35,254 bases of DNA from Candidatus Latescibacterota bacterium (GTDB lineage: Bacteria > Latescibacterota > MWCZ01). Under the pieces are notes generated by a model that did not search any database, was not told the DNA's origin, and saw only the letters and a program-made list of their open reading frames with translations. Position 1 is the first letter of the stretch; each line of letters opens with the position of its first letter. The stretch lies in assembly GCA_022706085.1 (NCBI GenBank), contig JAKJDF010000015.1:1-35254 (forward strand). The letters are read 5' to 3'. Position numbers and translations under genes: made by a program. This document shows, one piece after another, positions 6,933-16,674 of this stretch.

Positions 6933-7499
6933 TCAATTGTTCAGTAATCTCATCACATCCTGTTCAAACACCGCGCGCGGCTGCGCACCGACGTACTGGA
7001 CGCGCACGACTCCCTCCCTGTCAATGATGTACGTTGTCGGGATTCCGTTCACCAACCATGCGCGTGCCACGCTTTCATCTCCGGTAAGAACCGGGTAATC
7101 GATTCCATGTTGACGAACCATCTGATCGACCTCACCAGGGTCTCCACTTACGAACACGCCGAGGAGTTCAAATCCTTTGCCCCGGTTCGCTTCGTAAAGC
7201 CCCACAAGGTCAGGCAATTCCTCACGACACGGCGGGCACCACGGCGCCCAGAAGTTCACCATGACGACTCGACCGCGGTAGGCGCTCAATTTCACATCTG
7301 CTCCGGTAATGCGGTTCTTCAGCGTAAAATCCGGTGCAGGGGCATTCATACTCACAAATCGAGGGGCCAGCGTCTCGCTGGCGATCTCTGAGCTGGCAGC
7401 CTGATCACTCTCCTTTTTCGTGCACCCGGCCGCTGCTGCGGCAATAACGATGGCAACTGCGATGCAAGCCCCGCCTGCACGTCTGAAAAAGTTCTTCAT
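6933..7499 (-). CDS. TlpA/ResA-like thiol-disulfide oxidoreductase lipoprotein
   Basis: A 188-residue thioredoxin-fold protein of the TlpA/ResA/AhpC-TSA type. An N-terminal signal segment ends in an AAGC lipobox at about residues 21-24, so it should be lipid-anchored outside the cytoplasmic membrane. The redox centre is WAPWCPPC in the mature domain, followed by VNGIPTTYIIDREG containing the cis-proline (IPTT). Such proteins reduce disulfides in exported proteins, including apocytochromes c. The start is ATG 7499 (MKNFFRR). The frame stays open for 39 more codons upstream, but that extension would bury the signal peptide. No cytochrome-maturation gene lies nearby, so the partner is unknown. 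Confidence 0.88.
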   Translation of the reverse strand: MKNFFRRAGGACIAVAIVIAAAAAGCTKKESDQAASSEIASETLAPRFVSMNAPAPDFTLKNRITGADVKLSAYRGRVVMVNFWAPWCPPCREELPDLVGLYEANRGKGFELLGVFVSGDPGEVDQMVRQHGIDYPVLTGDESVARAWLVNGIPTTYIIDREGVVRVQYVGAQPRAVFEQDVMRLLNN

Positions 7500-7742
7500 T
7501 TCGATACCCGTCTCTTCGAGCCAACCCGAATGTGTTTCGATACTCCTGCGTGGAGTCCGAAATGCGCAAGATGAAAAACACTCGAACCGCACCGTTGGTT
7601 CACGCGCCACCGGCACTGCAAAAGAATACGTTGTGCGCGGGGCAAAGAAAAGTTGACAGAATCGCAGGAACCGGAAGCAGTTCCGATTTGTTGATTTCCA
7701 TTACGTGATCATGGTCGTTTTCCACATCGCGGAGGTACCCAG

Positions 7743-8678
7743 ATGGGGCGAATTTACCGAAACATTATCGAAACGATTGGCAACACGCCGCTTGTTCGGA
7801 TCAATCGCATCATGGACGGAGCTGCTGCCGAGGTGGTGGCCAAGGTCGAAGCGTTCAACCCTCTGGCGAGCGTGAAAGATCGAATCGGTGCAGCAATGAT
7901 TGAAGCCGGCGAGAAAGCCGGCAAAATCACCGCCGATACGGTTCTGATTGAACCAACATCGGGAAACACAGGTATTGCCCTCGCGTTCGTGTGTGCCGCA
8001 AAAGGGTATCGTCTCATCCTCACCATGCCTGAGAGCATGAGCATGGAACGCCGCGCTCTCTTGCGCGCGCTGGGCGCTGAAGTGGTTCTAACCCCGGCCG
8101 CAGAAGGCATGAAAGGGGCGATCAGGAAAGCCGAGGAACTGGCAAAGGAAACACCACACGCGTTCGTACCCCAGCAGTTCTCAAACCCCGCAAACCCGGA
8201 GATACACCGGAAAACGACCGCGGAGGAAATCTGGCGTGACACTGACGGAAGGGTGGATATTCTGGTCGCGGGCGTAGGCACAGGTGGTACCATAACCGGC
8301 ATCTCGGAGGTAATCAAGGCTCGAAGGCCATCCTTCCGCACCGTGGCTGTTGAACCTGCGGCGTCTCCAGTTCTCTCCGGAGGCACCGCAGGACCTCACA
8401 AAATCCAGGGAATCGGAGCCGGTTTCGTACCGGACAATCTCAATGTGAAGATTGTCGACGAGATCATCCGGGTTGAGAACGACGACGCAATAGCAATGGC
8501 CCGCCGGGCGGCACGGGAGGAGGGTCTCCTCGTCGGGATTTCCTCCGGCGCGGCGCTTTTTGCCGCCCGCATCATTGCAAAGCGGGAAGAGAACGCCGGT
8601 AGAATGATAGTCGTCATATTGCCCTCGTTTGGAGAACGGTACCTGAGCACTGATCTCTTCAAGGACCTGATGGTGTAA
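7743..8678 (+). CDS. cysK: Cysteine synthase A (O-acetylserine sulfhydrylase)
   Basis: A 311-residue fold-type II PLP enzyme making L-cysteine from O-acetylserine and sulfide. The PLP lysine is Lys45 in ASVKDR. The substrate loop PTSGNTG and the phosphate-binding GTGGTITG loop are intact, as is [11 protein letters not shown] near the C-terminus. The length is typical. The start ATG lies after GGAGG at about 8 bases. A TTGACA element lies upstream in the 243-base divergent region shared with the TlpA-like gene, but I see no good -10 at the right distance. A strong terminator follows at 8724-8754. Nothing suggests a cystathionine-type enzyme; the chain ends without a CBS domain. Confidence 0.94.
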   Translation: MGRIYRNIIETIGNTPLVRINRIMDGAAAEVVAKVEAFNPLASVKDRIGAAMIEAGEKAGKITADTVLIEPTSGNTGIALAFVCAAKGYRLILTMPESMSMERRALLRALGAEVVLTPAAEGMKGAIRKAEELAKETPHAFVPQQFSNPANPEIHRKTTAEEIWRDTDGRVDILVAGVGTGGTITGISEVIKARRPSFRTVAVEPAASPVLSGGTAGPHKIQGIGAGFVPDNLNVKIVDEIIRVENDDAIAMARRAAREEGLLVGISSGAALFAARIIAKREENAGRMIVVILPSFGERYLSTDLFKDLMV

Positions 8679-8723
8679 ATCGCCCCGCTCGCTTGCTGCC
8701 CGCTCCGGCAATCCCTACCTTAC

Positions 8724-8754
8724 GCGGAGGGGACATACGTCTCCTCCGCTTTTT
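8724..8754 (+). terminator. Rho-independent terminator after cysK
   Basis: An 11 bp stem (GCGGAGGGGAC with GTCTCCTCCGC, one G-U pair) closes an ATAC tetraloop and is followed at once by five T. This is a textbook intrinsic terminator 45 bases after the cysK stop. It leaves only about 28 bases before the next gene's start codon. Confidence 0.88.
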
Positions 8755-8782
8755 CATTTATCGCAGACGAGGTGCAAGGCAC

Positions 8783-9769
8783 ATGGCTGTAATCGGGATG
8801 GTTGGTGTGGGTGGATACGGTGCAACGATCCTCCGGGCCGCACATGAAGCGAAAAACGTGAAGCTCACCGTCGTCCACGATGTCTCCCCGGAAAGGGCAC
8901 GGGAAGCGGCCGAGAAAACCGGGGCGAGGGTGGCAACGTCGTACGAGGAAATGTTGCGCGATGACGCTTTGCAGGGCGTTATCCTCGTTGTTCCCAACCC
9001 TCTCCACAGGAAAATGCTCGAAGCCGCCGTGGATGCCGGCAAACATGTATACGTGGAAAAGCCCATCGCGAACAGCGTGAAGGACGGCATGGCAATGCGG
9101 CGCTATGCGGCGGCAGCCGGGCGGATCCTGATGGTGGGACACAATACGCGCCGCGGGCAGACATTCCGCACGGTCAAGCAAATGATCGACAGCGGCGAAC
9201 TCGGGACGGTCGTTGCCATGGAGGCGAACTTCTCCCACGCGGGCGGCCTGGGTGTCCCGCCTGACGCGTGGCGTTACCGCCGCGAAACCTGTCCCGCCGT
9301 TCCTTTGATGCAGCTCGGAGTTCACTGCGTCGATACGATGAACTACTTTGCCGGAGCGCCCGCCCGCGTCAGTTCGTTCATGTCCTCCAAGATCATGAAA
9401 CAGAATGATGACGTGACGGTTACGCTTGTGGAGTATGAAAACGGTGTGCTGGCAACGTTGCACAGCCATTATGTGGTCGCTGGAACGAACTTCGTGGCGG
9501 CATACGGATCGGAGGCAAACGTCTACGCCGAGTGGGAGCGGCTCGACATAACCATGCGCGAACCCTACGGAGTTGTGCCCAGACCGTTCCCGAGAAACGA
9601 CACGCAGTTAGAGGAAATCAGTGAGTTCGCCGCGTGCATAGAAACTGGAGTACAGCCGGAAACCGACGCCACAGCGGGCATACTGGCTCTCGCTGTAGTG
9701 GAAGCCGCGATAATCTCACACAAGGAAAAACGAATCGTGTCGATGGAAGAGATCATGAAGGACGCGTAA
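8783..9769 (+). CDS. Gfo/Idh/MocA-family NAD(P)-dependent oxidoreductase
   Basis: A 328-residue sugar or inositol dehydrogenase-like protein. It has an N-terminal Rossmann domain (GMVGVGGYG, residues 5-13), the signature YVEKPI with the conserved Lys, and a C-terminal alpha/beta domain in which LMQLGVHCVDTMNYF carries the usual catalytic-region His and Asp. The substrate cannot be told; the family covers oxidised sugars, inositols and sugar-nucleotides. The start ATG 8783 is preceded by GAGGTGCAAGG. The frame extends upstream to 8693 but would run through the terminator stem. It has no co-directional neighbour: it ends 11 bases from the stop of amrS on the other strand. Confidence 0.85.
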   Translation: MAVIGMVGVGGYGATILRAAHEAKNVKLTVVHDVSPERAREAAEKTGARVATSYEEMLRDDALQGVILVVPNPLHRKMLEAAVDAGKHVYVEKPIANSVKDGMAMRRYAAAAGRILMVGHNTRRGQTFRTVKQMIDSGELGTVVAMEANFSHAGGLGVPPDAWRYRRETCPAVPLMQLGVHCVDTMNYFAGAPARVSSFMSSKIMKQNDDVTVTLVEYENGVLATLHSHYVVAGTNFVAAYGSEANVYAEWERLDITMREPYGVVPRPFPRNDTQLEEISEFAACIETGVQPETDATAGILALAVVEAAIISHKEKRIVSMEEIMKDA

Positions 9770-9780
9770 GCGGCACGAAA

Positions 9781-10842
9781 TCAACGGGTACCGACACTCG
9801 AATCTGCGCGCGGAGAGGCTCCTTCCATACCGACGCCGGCAACGCGCTCTCCACACTGAGGGCAGGTACTGCCGGCCGCAATCCGGTTCTGCACAACATG
9901 GAATCCGATCCGATTTACCAGAAGGTTGCCGCACCTGTGGCACCGGGTGCTCTCCCCCTCCGTTCCCGGCAGATTACCTACGTACACGTAATGAAGGCCT
10001 TCTTCTCTCCCCAACTCGTACGCCCGCCTCAATGCACGTGGATCCGTGGGTGGCACGTCCACATAGCGGAAATCGGGATGGAATCGGCTCACGTGCCACG
10101 GGGTTTCCGCACCAAGTTCCCCTGAAATGAAGCGTGCGATGTTCCGAAGCTCGTCCTCCGAATCATTCAGTTCCGTCACCACCAGTGTGGTAACTTCAAC
10201 CCAGATGCCCAGCCTCTTCATACGAATCAATGTGTCGAGCACGGGCTGAAGAGTGGCTCCCATCACGCGGCGGTACGATTCGTCTCTGAAGGCCTTCAGG
10301 TCCACGTTTGCCGCGTGAAGAAACGGTCGTATTGAATCAAGCGGATCTGCGGTAATATACCCGTTCGTGACGAACGCAGTTTTGAGGTCTTTCTCATTCG
10401 CCGCCTGTGCCACATCAAGAGCCCACTCATAGAATACCGTTGGTTCGGTGTACGTGAACGCGATAACGCGAGATGATGTGCGTAACGCGGCTTCCACTGC
10501 AGCGCGGGGTTCGGTGTATTGGCCACCAATGAAACGGTTCTCCCCTTTGCTCGCCTGCGAGATGTCCCAGTTCTGGCAGAAGGCACACCGAAAGTTGCAC
10601 CCGGCGGTTGCAACCGAAAAGGCGCGTGAACCGGGGTAAAAATGAAAGAGAGGCTTCTTTTCGATCGGGTCCACGTGCGCCGCGATGACGAGGCCATAGT
10701 TGGCGGAATAAAGAGTGCCACCGTGATTCTCACGGACTCCGCACAATCCATGATGCCGGTCCGCTATTACGCACTGCTGGTGGCACAACCGGCAACGAAC
10801 AGAGTTGCCGGGAAGGCGCTCATAGAACATCGCCTCGTGCAC
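9781..10842 (-). CDS. amrS: AmmeMemoRadiSam system radical SAM enzyme
   Basis: A 353-residue radical SAM protein related to pyruvate-formate-lyase activases. The N-terminus has a cysteine cluster (CRLCHQQC...GLCG). The cluster-binding triad is in CNFRCAFCQNW, preceded by FSVATAG, and a C-terminal zinc-ribbon-like pair (CHRCG ... CPQCG) follows. This arrangement defines the AmrS subfamily, which accompanies MEMO1- and AMMECR1-type proteins in many genomes; the overall reaction is still not established. Here neither partner is adjacent. The start is GTG 10842 after GGGGAAG, with an ATG 4 codons in as alternative. It is the last gene of a probable smpB-cupin-amrS operon, 22 bases after the cupin gene. 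Confidence 0.87.
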   Translation of the reverse strand: MHEAMFYERLPGNSVRCRLCHQQCVIADRHHGLCGVRENHGGTLYSANYGLVIAAHVDPIEKKPLFHFYPGSRAFSVATAGCNFRCAFCQNWDISQASKGENRFIGGQYTEPRAAVEAALRTSSRVIAFTYTEPTVFYEWALDVAQAANEKDLKTAFVTNGYITADPLDSIRPFLHAANVDLKAFRDESYRRVMGATLQPVLDTLIRMKRLGIWVEVTTLVVTELNDSEDELRNIARFISGELGAETPWHVSRFHPDFRYVDVPPTDPRALRRAYELGREEGLHYVYVGNLPGTEGESTRCHRCGNLLVNRIGFHVVQNRIAAGSTCPQCGERVAGVGMEGASPRADSSVGTR

Positions 10843-10864
10843 TGCACACTTCCCCGTTAGAGCA

Positions 10865-11218
10865 CTAATCGAAAAACATGTCGTCCGTGCGAAACGGAGG
10901 CGCCCCCATGATGAGCGCGATCACATTCCCGCGTGCGGTGTGCCGCACACCGGGACGAATCAGTACCGCGGTTCCCTGCGCGAGGGGAACCGTCTCCCCG
11001 TCAAGCTCCAGTTCCCCTTCGCCTTCCAGGACGTAGTATGTTTCCCACGTGGCACGGTGGTAGTGCTTCTTGGAATCGGAAATTCGAAGGAGCGAGACCG
11101 AGAAACCGGCGCCATCGTCCTCCGTGAAAATCGATTTCCGAAAACCGCAGGTGGACCTCACCTCGTCCAGCCCCCGGGTTGTCCTTACGACGTACTTAGG
11201 CTTTTCGCGCCCGTCCAT
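10865..11218 (-). CDS. Small single-domain cupin protein
   Basis: A 117-residue one-domain cupin. Motif 1 is KHYHRATWETYYVLEGEG, with two His and one Glu as expected metal ligands; motif 2 is PGVRHTARG, supplying the last His. The metal and reaction cannot be predicted; similar small cupins include mannose-6-phosphate-isomerase-like domains and sensors. ATG 11218 fits: AGGAG at the end of smpB lies about 10 bases upstream, and the cupin similarity begins soon after. The longer frame up to 11389 only reads through smpB. It sits 7 bases after smpB and 22 before amrS. Confidence 0.78.
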   Translation of the reverse strand: MDGREKPKYVVRTTRGLDEVRSTCGFRKSIFTEDDGAGFSVSLLRISDSKKHYHRATWETYYVLEGEGELELDGETVPLAQGTAVLIRPGVRHTARGNVIALIMGAPPFRTDDMFFD

Positions 11219-11225
11219 TTGCTGG

Positions 11226-11699
11226 TCACTCCTGCTGCTCGCGGCTCTGCCGACGTATTGCCTGTTCCATGTCCAGCTCTGTTTCCCGCTTTCGAAGCGT
11301 TTCCCGCTTGTCGTGGATCTGCTTTCCCTTCGCCAGACCCAGTTCCACCTTTGCTCTGCCACCCTTGAAATACAGCGACAGCGGCACAAGTGTCAAGCCT
11401 TTTTCCTCCGTACGACTTTTCAAGCGTGTGATTTCACGTCGGTGGAGGAGAAGCCTGCGAGGACGTTCGGGGTCATGGTTGTACCGGTTTCCGTGATCGT
11501 ACGGGCTGATGTGCAGCCCGTAAAGAACAACCTCGCCGCGTTCCACGCGGGCGTAGCTGTCCTTCAGGTTCACATTGCCCAGCCGGAGGGATTTCACTTC
11601 CGTCCCGACCAGAGCAATCCCCGCCTCGTTAGTCTCAAGAATGGTATAATCATGAAACGCTTTGCGGTTTTTCGTTATGATTTTCATCCCGGCCGGCAT
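11226..11699 (-). CDS. smpB: SsrA-binding protein SmpB
   Basis: A 157-residue partner of tmRNA in trans-translation, which rescues stalled ribosomes. Recognisable features are NRKAFHDYTI at the start, the KSLRLGNVNLKDSYARV strand region, HISPYDHGNRYNHDPERPRRLLLH, and a basic C-terminal tail that enters the decoding centre. The length is normal. The start is ATG 11699 with CGGAG 8 bases upstream; ATG 11687 is a possible shorter alternative, and the frame upstream is not family-like. It is the first gene of a probable three-gene operon. The tmRNA gene is not in the window. Confidence 0.95.
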   Translation of the reverse strand: MPAGMKIITKNRKAFHDYTILETNEAGIALVGTEVKSLRLGNVNLKDSYARVERGEVVLYGLHISPYDHGNRYNHDPERPRRLLLHRREITRLKSRTEEKGLTLVPLSLYFKGGRAKVELGLAKGKQIHDKRETLRKRETELDMEQAIRRQSREQQE

Positions 11700-11783
11700 T
11701 GTGTTACTCCGGTTTTTCGAGACCTGCACACCAAGAAAAACGTAACCAAAGTCTTGTACCAAAGCATTCGGTCTCGCTCCCTG

Positions 11784-11811
11784 TTGCCGGAACAGACAAC
11801 CTGCGTATTAT
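11784..11811 (+). promoter_or_regulatory. Sigma70-type promoter for the TPR gene
   Basis: TTGCCG at 11784-11789, a 16 bp spacer and TATTAT at 11806-11811 lie about 38 bases before the ATG at 11849, in the region divergent from smpB. Confidence 0.5.
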
Positions 11812-11848
11812 TGAGCAACGCCGGTTCTGATGTGATTAGGGAGGGAAG

Positions 11849-12742
11849 ATGCCGCTTCTCCTCGGCGCTCTGATGCTGTTGTGTGCCCGTTGTTCGCCCG
11901 CTGATTCCAATTGTCTGGAAACGCTGTCGGGAATTGGGAGTTCACCGGCGATTGTGGCTGCTTCCCGCGCCGCGGTGTTCCCCGACACTTCCTGCGCGGT
12001 CCTCCTCTATTCAATCGGGACCGCCGAATACGCCCAGGCTTCATTCACTGCCTCCCGGAAGGCATTTGAGGCCGCCGCCGCTTTCTGGCCGGATTCCGTC
12101 AAGGTATGGAACGGGCTTGGACTGGCAAATTACCGGATCCATGACTATGCGGCAGCCGAGCGCGCCTTCAAACGATCGTTGCGCCTTGCGCCCAGGCAGA
12201 TCGATGTGTACAGCAATCTCGGCCTCGTGTTCCTCGCTCAAGCCCGTTACGTTGACGCAACGGCGGCTTTCATCGCCGCACTGGGCATAAGCCCTGGGTA
12301 CACCGAGGCACGGTTCAATCTCGCGTACACCTACGATCTGCAAGGGAGGCCTGACCTTGCCGAAGGCGAGTATTACCGCGTGCTTCGTGACCACCCCGAC
12401 CATCCAACCGCGCGATACGGACTGGCTGTTCTTTTCCGAAAAGCCGAACGGTTCGGCGAGGCGCTGGCCCAGCTCGATTCCGCGCTCGCGACGCACCCCG
12501 ATTACGCGGACGCGAGAGTGGAACGGGGATTCCTGCTCCTGCGGCGAAACGAATATTCCCGTGCTACGGCCGATTTCCGTCGTGTGCTGGATTCCACCCC
12601 GGGAAATGCCCAGGCGCGGTACGGCCTGGGGCTGGCGTACGCGTTTCAGCGCCAGTGGGTGGCCGCGCATGCACAATACGAAAGCCTCGCCGTGGCCGAC
12701 ACGACCTACGCCCGGCGCCTGCGACGTGTTCTGGGGAATTGA
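11849..12742 (+). CDS. TPR-repeat protein, probably exported
   Basis: A 297-residue protein made almost entirely of tetratricopeptide repeats. A short hydrophobic N-terminus (PLLLGALMLLCA) looks like a signal peptide, but no good lipobox follows because an Arg precedes the second Cys. From about residue 60, roughly six TPR units of the WNGLGLANY..HDYAAAERAFKRSLRLAP type run to the C-terminus. The role is protein-protein scaffolding; the partner is unknown. The start is well supported by AGGGAGGGAAG before the ATG. The gene stands alone between smpB (divergent) and eno (convergent). Clean TPR spacing and no disruption suggest a functional gene. Confidence 0.8.
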   Translation: MPLLLGALMLLCARCSPADSNCLETLSGIGSSPAIVAASRAAVFPDTSCAVLLYSIGTAEYAQASFTASRKAFEAAAAFWPDSVKVWNGLGLANYRIHDYAAAERAFKRSLRLAPRQIDVYSNLGLVFLAQARYVDATAAFIAALGISPGYTEARFNLAYTYDLQGRPDLAEGEYYRVLRDHPDHPTARYGLAVLFRKAERFGEALAQLDSALATHPDYADARVERGFLLLRRNEYSRATADFRRVLDSTPGNAQARYGLGLAYAFQRQWVAAHAQYESLAVADTTYARRLRRVLGN

Positions 12743-12748
12743 GCCGAC

Positions 12749-12780
12749 AAAAAGGAGAGGAGCACAGCGCGCCCCTCTCC
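12749..12780 (-). terminator. Intrinsic terminator of eno (minus strand)
   Basis: The 7 bp stem GGAGAGG/CCTCTCC at 12754-12780 is followed on the minus strand by five T (AAAAA on the plus strand at 12749-12753). The plus strand has no T-run, so it should act mainly on eno, although it lies between convergent genes. Confidence 0.65.
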
Positions 12781-12810
12781 ATTGCTCCAGAATGATACTC
12801 GGTTCGCGCT

Positions 12811-14097
<1,287 letters not shown>

Positions 14098-14242
14098 TCA
14101 CCTTTCTCGTGTATCGATGGAGACGAACGCTGTTCCCAGAAGCACAGTTGTTTCTGTGAACCAGCTGCTGATTGTGCTGCAAAGTGAATAAAGTGAGCCC
14201 GGCCGGATCCTGGACAGGTCTGTACTCAGTAGAGATGAGCTC

Positions 14243-15217
14243 TCACCCGGCAGGCGGCGCCACAAGCTTCAGCCATTCAAGAACGATGGTTACAAATCGT
14301 GGGCTGATGGCCTTTTTGTCTTGACCCGGATCCGGAATCTCGTCGCGCAGATCGTGTCGAAGTCCTACAGCCGTGTGGACCTGCGAAAGTTGCCGTCTCC
14401 CGATGGCTCGTCGAAACCGTTCAATGTCCAGCAGGGGCAACAGGCTGTCCGCCGTGCCCTGCACGGCCAGCGTCGGAATACTGAGCCTCGCCATGCGGTC
14501 GGTCATTTCTCCCGAAAGCACAACCCAGGATCGCCAGCACTCCACACGGCCGTTCATTACGAAATCCGAGTCGTTGTACCTGTCGGTCCAGATATCATCA
14601 AAAAACTGCTCCAACCGGCGAAGGTTTACCGAATCGCGGAACGTTCCGGAGAGGAGCGTCCTGTCCACCGATCGAGCCGGCGTGTTTACCAGTCCGAGTG
14701 CGTGCACACGGCCTGCGGAACGCTCTGCGGCCAGTGCCGCGATAACCCCGCCCTGACCAAACCCGACGAATACCACCCGGGCCGTATCGATTCCCCGGAT
14801 ATTTCGCGCACTCAGAAACCCTAGCAATACCTGCGAGGTCAGTTTGTCAGGACACCGAACAACGAGGCTGTCAGGAGGCCACGCGTCCCGCAGAGGCCTC
14901 CACACGGCGTACCCATTGGAAACAAGTGTGGCCTGCAGTTGCTGAATTTGATTGGCCTGTGTCCTGCGGGGATCGATGTCTATCGGCGGTCCGTCATCAA
15001 CGAGAACTACAAGCGGCACCGGCGCAAACGTCCTTCGCGCCGGCAACTGGACCTCGCCCACAATCTCACTTCCCGTTCGCGGCAGAACCAGCCGAACGAC
15101 TTCCGCCGGAAAACGGAAAGAAGAGCCACACGAGCACACGGCACCGGCAAGAACGATACAACACAGCCAGTTCAAGGCAGTGCCCATTCTCATGCGGTCC
15201 GGCACCTCGGTTTGCAT
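14243..15217 (-). CDS. Alpha/beta-hydrolase-fold lipoprotein lacking the nucleophile serine
   Basis: A 324-residue protein with an N-terminal hydrophobic signal ending in a lipobox-like VCSC (Cys at about residue 30), then an alpha/beta-hydrolase domain. The nucleophile elbow that should read G-x-S-x-G is VGFGQGG, with Gly154 where Ser is expected (codon GGT; AGT would be Ser). The later elements are kept: an Asp in QGTADSLLP and a His in LRHDLRDE. It may therefore be non-catalytic, or use another mechanism. It resembles dienelactone-hydrolase/esterase-type proteins, but I cannot name the family. The start ATG 15217 lies 17 bases after the purA stop, so it probably shares a transcript with purA. 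Function unknown. Confidence 0.7.
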   Translation of the reverse strand: MQTEVPDRMRMGTALNWLCCIVLAGAVCSCGSSFRFPAEVVRLVLPRTGSEIVGEVQLPARRTFAPVPLVVLVDDGPPIDIDPRRTQANQIQQLQATLVSNGYAVWRPLRDAWPPDSLVVRCPDKLTSQVLLGFLSARNIRGIDTARVVFVGFGQGGVIAALAAERSAGRVHALGLVNTPARSVDRTLLSGTFRDSVNLRRLEQFFDDIWTDRYNDSDFVMNGRVECWRSWVVLSGEMTDRMARLSIPTLAVQGTADSLLPLLDIERFRRAIGRRQLSQVHTAVGLRHDLRDEIPDPGQDKKAISPRFVTIVLEWLKLVAPPAG

Positions 15218-15234
15218 GCCTGGGAATCCCCCGT

Positions 15235-16527
15235 TTACACGGTCTGCGGCCGCAGAACAATCATCTGATCCCGTTCCGGGCCAATTCCCACATATCGGAC
15301 CGGAACACCCGCGATCTCTTCAATCCGCCGGATGTAACGCCTGGCGTTTTCCGGGAGTTCCTCGAAACACCGCGCGGAAGTAGTCTCTGTCTGCCAGCCG
15401 GGCAGCGTGTCATACACCGCCTTCACCCGGTCGAAGTCTTCCGTACGCGCAGGAACGGTGTGCAGACGTTTGCCGTCGAGAACATATTCCCGGCAGATAC
15501 GCAACTCAGATAGTACGTCCAGGCGGTCCAGCGCCGTCACTGCGAGGCCGGTCAACCCGTTGATACGCGCTGAATACTCGAGAATAACTCCGTCCAGCCA
15601 GCCGCACCGACGCGGGCGCCGCGTTGTCGCTCCGTATTCATTCCAGAGATCGCGCATCCGGTTTCCCATCTCGCATTCGAATTCGGTTGGGAAGGGACCG
15701 TTACCCACGCGACTCGTATATGCCTTTACGATGCCTATGACCTCAGAGATCGCGGTCGGGCCGATCCCGGTCCCCGTGCAGGCACCCCCCGCCGAGGTGT
15801 TCGAACTCGTCACAAAGGGATACGTACCGTGATCGATATCGAGAAGGGTACCCTGGGCTCCTTCGCAAAGAATCCCTTTGCCGGCGTTCTGGGCTTTATG
15901 CAGGATGGCTGCGGTGTCCGCGATGAACGGCCTCATCTGCTCCGCGTACCCAAGGTATTCTTCGGCCACCGCATCGGCATTCACGGGCTCCGCGCCATAT
16001 ACCCTGGTGAACACCTCGTTCTTGTCCGCCACAATTTTCCTCAGACGGGTACGAAATCCCGTCGGATCAAGGAGGTCCCCCGCGCGAAGCCCGTGTTCCC
16101 GGGACACTTTGTCGTAATAGGTTGGACCGATCCCGCGCCTCGTAGTCCCGATGGCGCCGGTCCCTCGAGCCGCCTCTTGAATACCCTCGAGCTGCTTGTG
16201 GTACGGCATCACGAGGTGCGCGCGGTCGCTTATCCACAGACGTCCTTCGACTTCAACGCCTCGCCCGCGGACATGGTCAAGCTCCTCGAGGAAGGCCAAC
16301 GGGTCCAACACAACGCCGTTGCCCACTACGCATACTTTCCCTGGATGAAGGATTCCCGCGGGAATCTGGTGGAAGATCCACGTTTCTCCGCCCGCTATTA
16401 CTGTATGCCCCGCATTCGCTCCACCCTGAAAACGGACCACGATGTCGTTCTTTTCCGTGAGGAAATCAACGACCTTCGCTTTCCCTTCGTCGCCCCAGTG
16501 AGTTCCTACGGCAACAGTAACCGGCAT
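15235..16527 (-). CDS. purA: Adenylosuccinate synthetase
   Basis: A 430-residue GTP-dependent enzyme joining IMP and aspartate, the first committed step to AMP. It begins MPVTVAVGTHWGDEGKAK and continues with GGANAGHTV, GTTRRGIGPTYYDK, GAQGTLLDIDHGTYPFVTSSNT, TRVGNGPFPTE and TTRRPRRCGWLD, covering all conserved blocks. The first block departs from the common QWGDEGKGK in two places: His10 replaces Gln and Ala17 replaces Gly. Catalytic Asp13 and the His of AGHT are kept. The ATG follows AAAAGGATAACGCC. The gene is preceded by a long leader with hairpins and followed by the hydrolase-like lipoprotein gene. Confidence 0.95.
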   Translation of the reverse strand: MPVTVAVGTHWGDEGKAKVVDFLTEKNDIVVRFQGGANAGHTVIAGGETWIFHQIPAGILHPGKVCVVGNGVVLDPLAFLEELDHVRGRGVEVEGRLWISDRAHLVMPYHKQLEGIQEAARGTGAIGTTRRGIGPTYYDKVSREHGLRAGDLLDPTGFRTRLRKIVADKNEVFTRVYGAEPVNADAVAEEYLGYAEQMRPFIADTAAILHKAQNAGKGILCEGAQGTLLDIDHGTYPFVTSSNTSAGGACTGTGIGPTAISEVIGIVKAYTSRVGNGPFPTEFECEMGNRMRDLWNEYGATTRRPRRCGWLDGVILEYSARINGLTGLAVTALDRLDVLSELRICREYVLDGKRLHTVPARTEDFDRVKAVYDTLPGWQTETTSARCFEELPENARRYIRRIEEIAGVPVRYVGIGPERDQMIVLRPQTV

Positions 16528-16557
16528 GGCGTTATCCTTTTCTCAGATCAACCGGGA

Positions 16558-16572
16558 CGAGGCGCCGCCTCG
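16558..16572 (-). promoter_or_regulatory. Perfect hairpin in the purA leader
   Basis: CGAGGC, loop of three, GCCTCG: a perfect 6 bp stem about 30 bases upstream of the purA start codon, just before its ribosome-binding site. It could affect translation initiation; no known riboswitch core is recognisable around it. Confidence 0.4.
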
Positions 16573-16631
16573 AAGAGATACCTTCAAACGCCTGCAAAAC
16601 AGCGCGGCGGAGTCACATCCACACAAAAACG

Positions 16632-16660
16632 AAAAAACGACCCAGCCGCCACGCCGGCGG
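16632..16660 (-). terminator. Possible attenuator-like hairpin in the purA leader
   Basis: On the minus strand CCGCC-GGCGT-GGCGG is followed after eight bases by six T (AAAAAA on the plus strand at 16632-16637). It lies just downstream of the predicted purA start of transcription. The stem is short and the T-run is offset, so termination is uncertain. Confidence 0.3.
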
Positions 16661-16674
16661 TTGAGCCGTACCTG

